Shown one piece after another: positions 32,760 to 40,874 of a stretch of DNA of 50,382 nt. Source of the DNA: CAYMTN01 sp964393335 (GTDB lineage: Bacteria; Chloroflexota; Anaerolineae; Aggregatilineales; Aggregatilineaceae); NCBI GenBank assembly GCA_964393335.1, contig CAYMTN010000006.1, forward strand, positions 1 through 50,382. The letters are read 5' to 3'. Below the pieces are notes generated by a model, which searched no databases, was not told the DNA's origin, and saw only the letters and a list, made by a program, of their open reading frames with translations. The position numbers and the translations under genes are program-made. Position 1 is the first letter of the stretch. Every line of letters starts with the position of its first letter.

Positions 32760-34664
32760 TTATGCCTTCAGAGCATAGACACAGTGATCCATAGAACCGA
32801 TATAAACGACTCCGTCATGCACAGCCGGAGATGAAGGAACCGGCCCTTTTGTCTCATAACTCCAGCGCAACTGGCCGGTTTTGGCCTCCAGGCTGTAGAC
32901 TTTGCCATCGACCCCACCAAAATACACGACCCCATTCTCGTATGCTGGCGAGGACGTAACCTGGCCTTCCGTCTCAAAATGCCAGCGTTCTTTGCCGCTT
33001 GAGGCATCGATTGCATAGAGATTACCGTCAACGGAGCCGATGAAGATTTTGTCATCGCCATAGGCCGGTGAGGAGACAACCGGCTTGCCGGTGCGGAATT
33101 CCCATACCTTCCACCCGCGCGTGATATCCAGCGCATAGACCTGCCAGTCTAACGAGCCAAAAAACACCAGCCCGTCATGCTCAATCGGAGATGACGATAC
33201 GGCACGTTTTGCCTTGAAACGCCATACCACCTTGCCCGACAGGTCAAGGCCGTTCACATCCCCCGCTTCCTGGCCAACGACGATCAGTTCGCCCGTCACG
33301 AGCGCGCGCGAGCGGATCGGCATACCCCCTGCCCAACTCCACTGCACGCGGCCCGTAGCCAGCCGGACCGCGTACAGGTTTCCATCGTCACTGCCAAAAA
33401 ACACATGGCCGTGCGCAACACTCGGCGATGACAGCACGGGAGCCGACGTGCGGACTGTCCACACCTGCTTGCCCACCCGCGTATCAATCGCATACAGCAA
33501 GTGGTCCATTGACCCGAATAACACCAGATTCTCCGCTTCAGCGATGGCCGGAGATGATACAATCCGGTGATCGGTAGGAAATTTCCACCTAAACTTGCCA
33601 TCGCTGATATTCAGCGCGTACAGATTGTTATCGTGCGCGCCAACGTACAGCGCCCCCTGGTGAACTACGGGCGACGATCGCACTTCGTCCTCGCACTGGA
33701 AGACCCAGAGCGGTTCGACACCTTCACCGATCCATTCCGTGACGTGTTCACGCGCCGGTTCAAGATCGGGCCGCCGCATACCTCCCGAAAACGCCGGCTT
33801 CGAGAGCTTTTCCAGCGCCGCTTTCATCATCGCAGCGTCCAGATATCGTTCTTCCGGCTTGAACTCCAGCGCGCGCATGATGATCGCGTCAAACTCGGCT
33901 GACACATTCGGATTTGCATCGCGGATCGGGCGCTCAGAAAACGTAAACGGCGGTTCCAGGCGCGGGTCACGGCGTGTCAACAGGTGGTGAATGGTCGCGC
34001 CCACCCCGTATACATCACTGGCGGGACTGGCCTCACCGCGATATTGCTCCGGCGCGGAATATCCTTCCGTGCCGATCATAGTTCCTTTTTGCCCCTCCTG
34101 GAAGATTTTGGCGATGCCAAAGTCCACCAGCCGCATACGCCCATGCTGGTCGATCATGATGTTGGAGGGCTTCACATCACGAAAGATAATGGGTTCGGGT
34201 TCCTGCTGGTGCAGGTATCCCAGCACGTCACACAAGTCCATAGCCCACTGTAGCACGGTTTCGATTGGCAGAAAATCAGCCATCGAATTAATGATCGCTT
34301 CCAGGTCACGACCGTTGATATATTCCATAACCAGATAAGCGCGCGTTTTGCTGGGAAAATAGTCGTAAATCTCCGGCACAGCCGGATGGCTCAGCGACGC
34401 TAACATATCCGATTCGCGCTCAAACGTTTTTAGCGTCATTTCGCGCATCCCTTGATCCGTCGAAAGATTCAACATCTCTTTCACGGCGACATAGCGCGTA
34501 ACGTTCGGAAAACGCAGGTCTCTCGCTTGGTAAACCGAGCCCATACCCCCAACGCCAATAACGCCTGTGATACGATACCGTCCCTGCAGCACGGAGCCTG
34601 GCTGTAATGCGCCTTCTCCCATGGGTTCAGGAAGGTTCCCGGCGAATTTCTGCGTATCGACCAT
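32760..34664 (-). CDS. Ser/Thr protein kinase with C-terminal PQQ-like beta-propeller
   Basis: 634 aa. The Hanks-type kinase domain is at about 30-290: Gly loop GVGGMGSVY (37-45), K62 in VAVKEM, catalytic loop FRDVKPSNIM (R162, D163; Phe replaces the usual His) and DFG at 181-183. From about 325 to the end are eight PQQ-like repeats of about 40 residues, each with the pattern SSP-x(n)-V-x-F/V-G-S-x-D-x-x-x-Y-A-L-D. No transmembrane helix lies between kinase and propeller, so both parts appear cytosolic, unlike the usual membrane-anchored PASTA kinases. ATG 34664 follows GAGG at 10 nt. First gene of the seven-gene operon. Confidence 0.95.
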   Translation of the reverse strand: MVDTQKFAGNLPEPMGEGALQPGSVLQGRYRITGVIGVGGMGSVYQARDLRFPNVTRYVAVKEMLNLSTDQGMREMTLKTFERESDMLASLSHPAVPEIYDYFPSKTRAYLVMEYINGRDLEAIINSMADFLPIETVLQWAMDLCDVLGYLHQQEPEPIIFRDVKPSNIMIDQHGRMRLVDFGIAKIFQEGQKGTMIGTEGYSAPEQYRGEASPASDVYGVGATIHHLLTRRDPRLEPPFTFSERPIRDANPNVSAEFDAIIMRALEFKPEERYLDAAMMKAALEKLSKPAFSGGMRRPDLEPAREHVTEWIGEGVEPLWVFQCEDEVRSSPVVHQGALYVGAHDNNLYALNISDGKFRWKFPTDHRIVSSPAIAEAENLVLFGSMDHLLYAIDTRVGKQVWTVRTSAPVLSSPSVAHGHVFFGSDDGNLYAVRLATGRVQWSWAGGMPIRSRALVTGELIVVGQEAGDVNGLDLSGKVVWRFKAKRAVSSSPIEHDGLVFFGSLDWQVYALDITRGWKVWEFRTGKPVVSSPAYGDDKIFIGSVDGNLYAIDASSGKERWHFETEGQVTSSPAYENGVVYFGGVDGKVYSLEAKTGQLRWSYETKGPVPSSPAVHDGVVYIGSMDHCVYALKA

Positions 34665-34739
34665 CGAACACAACCTCTGATGAATCCAAATGAGCTAAGA
34701 TGAAATAATAGTGTATGGATGATGGATAGATTTGCGGCT

Positions 34740-34768
34740 ATTATAGTAACCTGACCACGTTCCCGCAA
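34740..34768 (-). promoter_or_regulatory. Promoter of the seven-gene signalling operon
   Basis: Minus strand -35 TTGCGG (34763-34768), exact 17-nt spacer, consensus -10 TATAAT (34740-34745), about 76 nt before the kinase start codon. It is in the divergent gap with the HemW-like gene. Confidence 0.72.
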
Positions 34769-34790
34769 TTGAAGTGCGGGCAGGATACTT

Positions 34791-36002
34791 ATGGTATTCA
34801 TGGCAGCCAGCCCTATCAAGGAATATACGAGGCTTTCGCCACAGCACCAACTTGCACTCTACGTTCATGTCCCTTTCTGCTGGACACGTTGCAGCTACTG
34901 CGCGTTCAACACGTATGCCGGCCAACCGGCCTGGATCGCCCCGTACATGAACGCGCTGCGACGCGAAATTGAGCTGGTCGGCGGGCATGATCGCCGCGCT
35001 GCACACACCGTCTACTTTGGCGGAGGCACGCCCAGCCTGCTGCCTGAAGCGGAAATCGCCGCCGTGTTGGATACATCCGCTGCTGTTTTCACCCTCGCAC
35101 CGGATGCCGAGATCACGCTCGAAGCGAACCCTGGCACGGTCACCCAGGACCAACTGAAGTCGCTGCGCCAGATCGGGGTTAACCGCCTGAGCATCGGGAT
35201 GCAATCCGCACATGCCAGCGAGCTAAAGCTGTTCGCGCGCCAGCATCGTCTGGACGATGTGGGCGCAACGGTAGCGCTGGCTCGGATGGCTGGTTTTGAT
35301 AATATCAGCCTGGACCTGATTTATGGAAACCCGCGTCAAACCATGTCTATGTGGCGTGCCAGCCTGGATGCCGCGCTCAGACTGGCTCCCACCCATATCT
35401 CATTGTACAGCCTGAGCATAGAAGACGCCACGCCTATGCAGCGCTGGCTGGCTGCGGGCAAACTGCCGCCACCTGATCCGGACCTCGCCGCCGACATGTA
35501 CGAATGGGCATCCGACCGGCTGGCTGCTGCGGGATACGTCCACTATGAGATCAGCAATTGGGCGCGGCCCGGTTATTCCTGCCGCCACAACGTTCACGTC
35601 TGGCGCAACCTGCCCTACCTGGGATTCGGGGCCGGGGCGCACGGCAGCGCAGCCGGTATGCGGTATGCGAACGCGCTGTTTCCGCCCGCGTACATCGAGC
35701 GGCTGGGGGCACAGCCGGACTCGCTGCCTTTCCCGCTCTCAGCCGCCGCCGAGGAAATTGAAACTATCGACGAACGCACCGACATGAGCGAAACGATGTT
35801 CATGGGCCTGCGCCTGATCCAGGAAGGAATTTCGCCCGACACGTTTCGAATGCGCTATGGTTACGACCTGTGGTCGACGTTTGGGCAGGAACTGGATCGT
35901 TTGCTCGCGCACAGCCTGCTCGAACGTACTGCGAGCGGGTGCGTCCGGCTGACAAAACGCGGGCGTCTATTGGGCAATCGCGTTTTCGCAGAATTCGTGT
36001 AG
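34791..36002 (+). CDS. hemW: Radical SAM protein, HemW-like (coproporphyrinogen III oxidase family)
   Basis: 403 aa. The radical SAM cluster motif is C30-x3-C34-x2-C37 (FCWTRCSYC) followed by Ala-Phe, the form typical of HemW rather than the C-x-C of HemN. GGGTPSLL is the SAM-binding glycine motif. The C-terminal HemN_C-like domain contains FGAGAHGS and the MSETMFMGLRLIQEGIS region. HemW proteins are heme chaperones for respiratory enzymes, and many are mis-annotated as coproporphyrinogen dehydrogenases. AGGA precedes the ATG at 34791; ATG 34800 is also possible. It is followed after 13 nt by a lipoprotein gene. Confidence 0.9.
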   Translation: MVFMAASPIKEYTRLSPQHQLALYVHVPFCWTRCSYCAFNTYAGQPAWIAPYMNALRREIELVGGHDRRAAHTVYFGGGTPSLLPEAEIAAVLDTSAAVFTLAPDAEITLEANPGTVTQDQLKSLRQIGVNRLSIGMQSAHASELKLFARQHRLDDVGATVALARMAGFDNISLDLIYGNPRQTMSMWRASLDAALRLAPTHISLYSLSIEDATPMQRWLAAGKLPPPDPDLAADMYEWASDRLAAAGYVHYEISNWARPGYSCRHNVHVWRNLPYLGFGAGAHGSAAGMRYANALFPPAYIERLGAQPDSLPFPLSAAAEEIETIDERTDMSETMFMGLRLIQEGISPDTFRMRYGYDLWSTFGQELDRLLAHSLLERTASGCVRLTKRGRLLGNRVFAEFV

Positions 36003-36015
36003 GAAGGTACCCGTT

Positions 36016-36498
36016 ATGCGCCGCCTGATTCTGGCCGCTCTGATGGTCTTTTTCGTTACCCTGGCTGCCTGCGGAAAAGATTCCGACAATCCCCCGCCTG
36101 CTGGCACGCCTGCCACGTCTGGTCCCGATCAAGGGACGCTCTCCCCTGTGCTGATCGCCTTGCAGAGCGACTATGAAAGCCTGGTGGAATCGTACCGGGC
36201 CATCTCGGATATCTGGGAAGGGTTGGCAGAGGGCCAATCGGTGCAGTGTGGCAGTTATCCATCCGTGCCCAACCCGGACAGCATCCGCGCGGACGGGGAC
36301 GGCGCCTACGAACCGCTGGCGGACGCGCTGCGTCGCGCTGCCATCGATTTGGACCACGCCGCGAACTTGTGGAAAGCGGAATGCAGCCAGGCACGCCCTA
36401 CACCGCCACCGGCTATCATCAACGAAGGACGGCTGGCCGCGCGTGCTGCCGGAGACGCGCTCAAGGAAGCGGAACCACTGCTAGGGGGAATTCAGTAA
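36016..36498 (+). CDS. Small lipoprotein of unknown function
   Basis: 160 aa. Signal peptide MRRLILAALMVFFVTLAAC ends in a lipobox (L-A-A-C19). The mature part starts with a Pro-rich linker and continues as two or three amphipathic helices (VLIALQSDYESLVESYRAISDIWEG; DALRRAAIDLDHAANLW). It has several Cys (40s-110s region) that may form disulfides. AGGAAGG precedes the ATG. Likely co-transcribed with hemW. No family recognised. Confidence 0.8.
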   Translation: MRRLILAALMVFFVTLAACGKDSDNPPPAGTPATSGPDQGTLSPVLIALQSDYESLVESYRAISDIWEGLAEGQSVQCGSYPSVPNPDSIRADGDGAYEPLADALRRAAIDLDHAANLWKAECSQARPTPPPAIINEGRLAARAAGDALKEAEPLLGGIQ

Positions 36499-36509
36499 GC
36501 CGTACGGTA

Positions 36510-37556
36510 TCACGGCTCAACCGGATACAATGGGGTCTGCTTGAGCGCGGCGATATCTGCCGCCCCGCTGGCGAACATGGCAATCCGAATCTGCGTGGAA
36601 AGCTCCCAGATCAACTGCTGCACCACATCGAGCGATGCAGCCGCCGCCTTCAAAAACGGCCCGGCCAGCCCGCCCAGTTCGGACCCTAGCGCGATACATT
36701 TGGCGATGTCCACGCCATTGCGCAGGCCGCCGCTGGCGATCACGGGCAGGTCCGGTACCGCTTCATGCACGTGGCGGATGCTTTCCGCCGTCGGGATGCC
36801 CCAGTCCGCAAAGGCACGCGCCACGTTGGCATGGTGGACAGTCGGCGCGCGGTGATATTCCACCTCGCTCCAGGATGTGCCCCCTGACCCGGCCACGTCA
36901 ATCGCCGCGATGCCTGTATCGGCCAACTGCCGCGCCGCCTGCGCCGAGAAGCCCCACCCGACTTCTTTAGCAATCACCGGCACGTCCAATTGGCGGCAGA
37001 CGTCCTCAACCCGCCGCAGCAGTCCCGCAAAATTGCCGCTCCCTTCCGGCTGGACGGCTTCTTGCAGCGCGTTAAAGTGCAGGACCAGCGCATCGGCCTC
37101 AGTCAGGTCAATCGCGCGGCGGCACTCGTCCACGCCATACCCATAATTCAACTGCACGGCCCCCAGGTTGGCGAACAGCAAAATGTCGGGCGCGATAGCA
37201 CGCACATTGTACGTTACAGCCAGGCTGGAGTCTTCCAGAACAGCCCGCAGCGACCCCAGCCCCATCGCGATTCTGGCCTTTTGGGCGGCTTCGGCCAGCG
37301 TCCGGTTGATCATCTGCGCGCGTTCGGTGCCGCCCGTCATAGAGGAAATCAGGATCGGGCTGTTGAGCGTTTTACCCAAAAACACGGTCTGCGTGTTCAC
37401 GTCGGCAAGATTGAGCTCCGGCACGGCCTGGTGCATGAACCGCAAGCGCTCCAGGCCAGTTGTCAGACGCGGGAACTGCACCTGTTCTTCCAGGTTGATG
37501 CGGATATGATCGTCCTTGCGGCGCTCCGTGACGGACGCATCCGTAACTTTTGGCAT
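36510..37556 (-). CDS. fni: Type 2 isopentenyl-diphosphate delta-isomerase (FMN-dependent)
   Basis: 348 aa TIM-barrel flavoprotein that interconverts IPP and DMAPP for isoprenoid synthesis. Family features in order: RKDDHIRINL near the start, SSMTGGTE (FMN-phosphate loop), QPEGSGNFAG, VIAKEVGWGFS with the catalytic-region Lys, IDVAGSGGTSW, ASGGLRNGVDIAKCIALG and GLAGPFLKAA. Length matches the 330-360 aa norm. ATG 37556 is chosen because AAGGA stands 9 nt upstream and the conserved N-terminus begins there; the ten upstream residues look non-coding. It is convergent with the lipoprotein gene and divergent from acpP. Confidence 0.95.
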   Translation of the reverse strand: MPKVTDASVTERRKDDHIRINLEEQVQFPRLTTGLERLRFMHQAVPELNLADVNTQTVFLGKTLNSPILISSMTGGTERAQMINRTLAEAAQKARIAMGLGSLRAVLEDSSLAVTYNVRAIAPDILLFANLGAVQLNYGYGVDECRRAIDLTEADALVLHFNALQEAVQPEGSGNFAGLLRRVEDVCRQLDVPVIAKEVGWGFSAQAARQLADTGIAAIDVAGSGGTSWSEVEYHRAPTVHHANVARAFADWGIPTAESIRHVHEAVPDLPVIASGGLRNGVDIAKCIALGSELGGLAGPFLKAAAASLDVVQQLIWELSTQIRIAMFASGAADIAALKQTPLYPVEP

Positions 37557-37624
37557 AACGTGGTGTTCCTTAGTGATGTAAACCACTCTGGACAGTGCCC
37601 GTCAGAGTGTGTAAACTCTACCAT

Positions 37625-37657
37625 CCGAACAGAATATAGCAGAAGAAAGCTGTTCGG
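37625..37657. promoter_or_regulatory. Inverted repeat in the fni-acpP divergent region (operator candidate)
   Basis: Perfect 8-bp arms CCGAACAG and CTGTTCGG separated by 17 nt that include a TATATT-like -10 on the minus strand. Position between two divergent lipid/isoprenoid genes suits a regulator site or hairpin, but no known factor is assigned. Confidence 0.4.
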
Positions 37658-37750
37658 CGTAGAATTCATAGGGTAAAATACCAGCGTTCATGCTGCAAGT
37701 CTACCCAAGCAACTTAGTACAAGCCACATAACACTATGGAGGAAAGCTAA

Positions 37751-37990
37751 ATGGCTACAACTCAGGAGCGCGTGACCAACATCATTGTCGAGCTGTTGGG
37801 TGTTGATGAAGAAAAGGTCACGCCAGATGCGCGTTTCCGCGAAGACCTGGAAGCCGATTCGCTCGACCTGGTCGAGTTGATCATGGCTTTTGAGGATGAG
37901 TTCGGTGGTGAGATTTCCGACGAACAGGCTCAGAAGATCGAAACCGTAGGCGACGCCATTTCCTACATCGAAAACGAGATGCAAGGCTAG
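37751..37990 (+). CDS. acpP: Acyl carrier protein
   Basis: 79 aa, acidic four-helix carrier protein of fatty acid synthesis. The phosphopantetheine attachment site is S37 in EADSLDLVEL. Strong GGAGG ribosome site 8 nt before the ATG. No fab genes flank it, which is unusual but not rare. An intrinsic terminator follows. Confidence 0.97.
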   Translation: MATTQERVTNIIVELLGVDEEKVTPDARFREDLEADSLDLVELIMAFEDEFGGEISDEQAQKIETVGDAISYIENEMQG

Positions 37991-38037
37991 GCCCCGGTTT
38001 TACCCCTGCCCGATCATAATCTGGCAACCTGCAAGAA

Positions 38038-38068
38038 GGCGATTGACATGTGTCAACCGCCCTTTTTT
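38038..38068 (+). terminator. Intrinsic terminator after acpP
   Basis: Stem GGCG-A-TTGAC / GTCAA-C-CGCC (one A-C mismatch, loop ATGT) followed by C and six T, about 48 nt after the acpP stop. It runs up to the end of the convergent membrane-protein gene. Confidence 0.85.
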
Positions 38069-38738
38069 ATTCTTGCACAGGCATCGCCGGGGCTGCGGAG
38101 GCCGTCCTGCTGCGGAATCGTTTCTGGCCGGACGCCGGCCATAGCGCCGCTGCGACCGCCACCGCGCTCGCCACCGTGAAACCGATGATGCCGTAGCCCA
38201 GTGCCACGTCGATCTCGAAATTATCCATCAACGTATTGGTGCGTGAGATTCCCATCCAGCCCGCCGCCGCACCTGCTGCCAGCACGACCGCCTGCGACCG
38301 CCGCTGCCAGCGTACGGGAGCACGCACCAGCAAACCTGATACTGCAATCGTCACCAGCCCCAGGCCGGTTAGCAGCGCCATCTGCCGGTAATTCGGATCA
38401 CCCGATGCGCTGCTGAAAAAATCGCTCGGCGGCAGGAAACGCAGCGCCAGGGTTAGCGCGACTCCGCGCAGTACCCAGCGCAGGCGCGGATCGCGCCAGC
38501 CGTTCGCCAGCAGAACGAACGCGGCTGCTAACGCCACCTGCGGCACGCGCAGCAGAAAACTTGCCAGCATTGGCGGTGAACTGCTGCGCACCGCCGGGTG
38601 CAGGCTGGCGAACTCGGCCAGGTCAAACGCGTGCATCGTAAAACCCGCCGTCTTGTGCGTATACCAGGGCCGGTAATAACAGATCAGCGCCAGCAGCACA
38701 CAGACAAGAATCACCCACCCGCGCCGTTTTTCCGTCAT
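38067..38738 (-). CDS. Polytopic membrane protein of unknown function
   Basis: 223 aa with about six hydrophobic segments: 8-25, 58-80, 87-103, 120-140, 150-170 and 180-205. A polar loop (about 35-55) follows the first helix and the C-terminal 20 residues are polar. No conserved catalytic motif seen. The gene starts 12 nt after the stop of the ChlI-like ATPase gene and so is likely its operon partner. Confidence 0.75.
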   Translation of the reverse strand: MTEKRRGWVILVCVLLALICYYRPWYTHKTAGFTMHAFDLAEFASLHPAVRSSSPPMLASFLLRVPQVALAAAFVLLANGWRDPRLRWVLRGVALTLALRFLPPSDFFSSASGDPNYRQMALLTGLGLVTIAVSGLLVRAPVRWQRRSQAVVLAAGAAAGWMGISRTNTLMDNFEIDVALGYGIIGFTVASAVAVAAALWPASGQKRFRSRTASAAPAMPVQE

Positions 38739-38750
38739 CCAAACATATCC

Positions 38751-39932
38751 CTAATCCACACCACCGGCTGCCAGCCGGTCGAACCGCTCGCGGATGGTTG
38801 CGTCTTCCTCCGACTGGCGCGCGAAAAAGTCCATCATGAACTGGCTGCGACGCTGGCGCAGCGCCATCGGGGCCACCGCGCGGATATCCGCCACATCGGC
38901 CAGATCGCGCCCATCAGCCGCCGCATACGCGCGCGCCGCTTCAAACATCGCATATTCAGCACGGTGCGAATCGATCTCAAGCCCCTGCACCAACGCCAGC
39001 CCGGTGTCAACCGCCTCGGCGCTCAATGTCGTCTCCTTGAGCAGTTCGCGCGCCCACGCGATCTCATCGCGCGCGGCAGCAGTCAACGCCGCCCATTCAG
39101 CCAAAAACCGGCGGCGGTGGGATTGGTACCGGCGCACGCGCGCATACACTTCCAGCCGCGCGTCACGCGCGCTCAAGCCCTGCACCGGCACCCGCAGCCC
39201 AAATCGATCCATGATCTGCGGGCGTAACCGGCCTTCCTCGGGGTTCATCGACCCGATCAGCACAAACCGCGAGCGGTAGGTGCCCGCCATCGCGCCCCGC
39301 CGCACGGTGTAACTGCCCTGCGCGGCAGCGTCGAGGATGGCATCCACGATCAGATCATCCAGCAGGTTCACTTCGTCGATATACAGCAGGTTTTGATCGG
39401 CATGTCCCAAAATGCCGAGTTCCAGGCGGATACGCCCCTGCTGCACGGCGATGCGTTCATTCACGCCGCCGACCACATCTTCAAGGCGCGCATTGAGCGG
39501 CAGTTCAACCAGTTTGACCGTTTCATAGCGTGAGATCGGCTCACCGGCAGCCAGCTTGGCGCGGCACTCCGGGCAGACGTCCGGGCCGCCGTCTTGATCG
39601 AGGTCGGACGGCAAGCAGCCTTCCGGGCACAAACTGACTTCGATGTAGGGCAGGAGGTCGGTCAGGCTGCGCACGCACGTCGTTTTGCCGGTGCCGCGCG
39701 GGCCGATCAGCAGCACGCCGCCGACTGCCGGGTTGATGATCGCCAGCAGCAGCGCCGTGCGCATCTCAAGCTGGCCGACTATCGCCAGGAACGGAAACGG
39801 CAGGTGTTCGGCAATGCCCAGGTCAGGGGACGGATCGCGCAGTACGCGCCGCGCCCCACTGTCGCTCAACATTTCGAGCAACCGTGAACGGGCCGCGCCT
39901 CCGCTCAGATCGGGTAACGAGTCCGACATCAT
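38751..39932 (-). CDS. AAA+ ATPase, magnesium-chelatase ChlI/BchI-like
   Basis: 393 aa. Walker A GPRGTGKT (77-84), Walker B LLYIDEVNLL and sensor region IGSMNPEEGRLRPQIMDRFGLRV match the ChlI/BchI family, the ATPase subunit that drives Mg or Co insertion into tetrapyrroles. A Cys pair set C102-x3-C106 and C120-x2-C123 sits in the insert after Walker A and could bind a metal. No chlD, chlH or cobN lies nearby, so a chelatase role is not proven; stand-alone MoxR-like ATPases are an alternative. Start ATG 39932 (ATGATG) has GAGG just upstream, 8 nt after the previous stop. The 58-residue in-frame extension overlaps the hotdog gene and is not coding. Confidence 0.88.
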   Translation of the reverse strand: MMSDSLPDLSGGAARSRLLEMLSDSGARRVLRDPSPDLGIAEHLPFPFLAIVGQLEMRTALLLAIINPAVGGVLLIGPRGTGKTTCVRSLTDLLPYIEVSLCPEGCLPSDLDQDGGPDVCPECRAKLAAGEPISRYETVKLVELPLNARLEDVVGGVNERIAVQQGRIRLELGILGHADQNLLYIDEVNLLDDLIVDAILDAAAQGSYTVRRGAMAGTYRSRFVLIGSMNPEEGRLRPQIMDRFGLRVPVQGLSARDARLEVYARVRRYQSHRRRFLAEWAALTAAARDEIAWARELLKETTLSAEAVDTGLALVQGLEIDSHRAEYAMFEAARAYAAADGRDLADVADIRAVAPMALRQRRSQFMMDFFARQSEEDATIRERFDRLAAGGVD

Positions 39933-39939
39933 GCCATCC

Positions 39940-40467
39940 TCATGTTTCTGCGTCCGATTCAGGGTGTTGTGCGTCCAGGTCCCGCTCCCGCTGGTGGCGG
40001 CGTTTGCGCTCAACCTGGCGCTCCTGCGCCTGCTTAAAACGCAGCTCCTCTTCGGCTGTTTCGGTACACAACGGCGGGACCGGGTGCGGGCGTCCCTGGC
40101 GGTCAATCGCCACGTACACCAGATACGCCAGGTTGGTGTGCACGCGCGACCCGCTCAATGGATCTTCTGCGGCTACCGATACGCGCACTTCCATCGACGT
40201 GCGCCCGGTATACGTCAGCTCCGCCATGAGTGTAACCATGTTGCCGACGTAGATCGGTTCCTCAAACGTCATCGAGTCGATGGCAACCGTTACCACAGGC
40301 GAGCGCGAATGGCGCATCGCCGCCAGGCCGCCCGCCTCGTCGACGAGTTTCATGATCACGCCGCCGTGCACGTTGCCAAAAACGTTCGCGTGTTCGGGAT
40401 TCATCAACGTGCTGAGTGTCACGCGTGACTCGGAGACGCAACGACCCGTTAGTTCGTCGCCAGTCAT
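39940..40467 (-). CDS. Hotdog-fold acyl-CoA thioesterase, YciA/BFIT-like
   Basis: 175 aa. The hotdog domain covers about 10-135 with the family motif N-P-E-H-A-N-V-F-G-N-V-H-G-G and the central helix IMKLVDEAGGLAAMRHS (substrate-lining Asp/Glu region). FEEPIYVGNMVTLMAELTYTG is the typical following strand block. A basic tail rich in Arg and Gln (about 145-175) is extra to the fold. The family hydrolyses fatty acyl-CoA in the cytosol. It lies between the small beta protein (6 nt) and the ChlI-like ATPase (7 nt), all on one strand. Confidence 0.9.
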   Translation of the reverse strand: MTGDELTGRCVSESRVTLSTLMNPEHANVFGNVHGGVIMKLVDEAGGLAAMRHSRSPVVTVAIDSMTFEEPIYVGNMVTLMAELTYTGRTSMEVRVSVAAEDPLSGSRVHTNLAYLVYVAIDRQGRPHPVPPLCTETAEEELRFKQAQERQVERKRRHQRERDLDAQHPESDAET

Positions 40468-40473
40468 ACGATG

Positions 40474-40848
40474 TTAATCCATATCCGGGCGCAAATCAGA
40501 CACGCGCTTGAAGATGTCCGGTTCTTCTTCCAACACGTCGATCGTGCTGAAATCCAATTCGGCCATCATCGGCGGCAGCGGCGCGCGCGGCGGCAGTTTA
40601 TCCGGCTTCGGCGGCGCGGACGGTGGATTGGGATGCAGCGTGCGGCGGCGTTCGGTGCGTTTGCGTAAGATGCGCCCATCTTTGCTCAGACGCCCCAACC
40701 ATTCGCCGTCGCGTTTATACACCTCGCCATCTTCCAGGTAGGCCAGGTATTCGCCACGCGTGCTGAACAAAAAATCGCCGAATTTGGTCGCCTGCCAATC
40801 GCCATACGTATCAAAGATAAAGACGGGTTTGTTAGGGTCCTTGCTCAT
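40474..40848 (-). CDS. Small beta-rich repeat protein (4-fold beta flower-like)
   Basis: 124 aa. Residues 8-62 contain short repeats of aromatic-Gly strands (FDTYGDWQATKFGDFLFST, RGEYLAYLEDGEVYKRDGEWLGRLSKDGRILRK), resembling the 4-fold beta flower domain; this is a tentative match. A Pro/Arg-rich linker (68-95) and an acidic helix-like tail follow. No enzyme motif. First of a four-gene set with the hotdog thioesterase, ChlI-like ATPase and membrane protein. Confidence 0.72.
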   Translation of the reverse strand: MSKDPNKPVFIFDTYGDWQATKFGDFLFSTRGEYLAYLEDGEVYKRDGEWLGRLSKDGRILRKRTERRRTLHPNPPSAPPKPDKLPPRAPLPPMMAELDFSTIDVLEEEPDIFKRVSDLRPDMD

Positions 40849-40874
40849 TTCTCACCTCAATGAATCGGGTTTTT

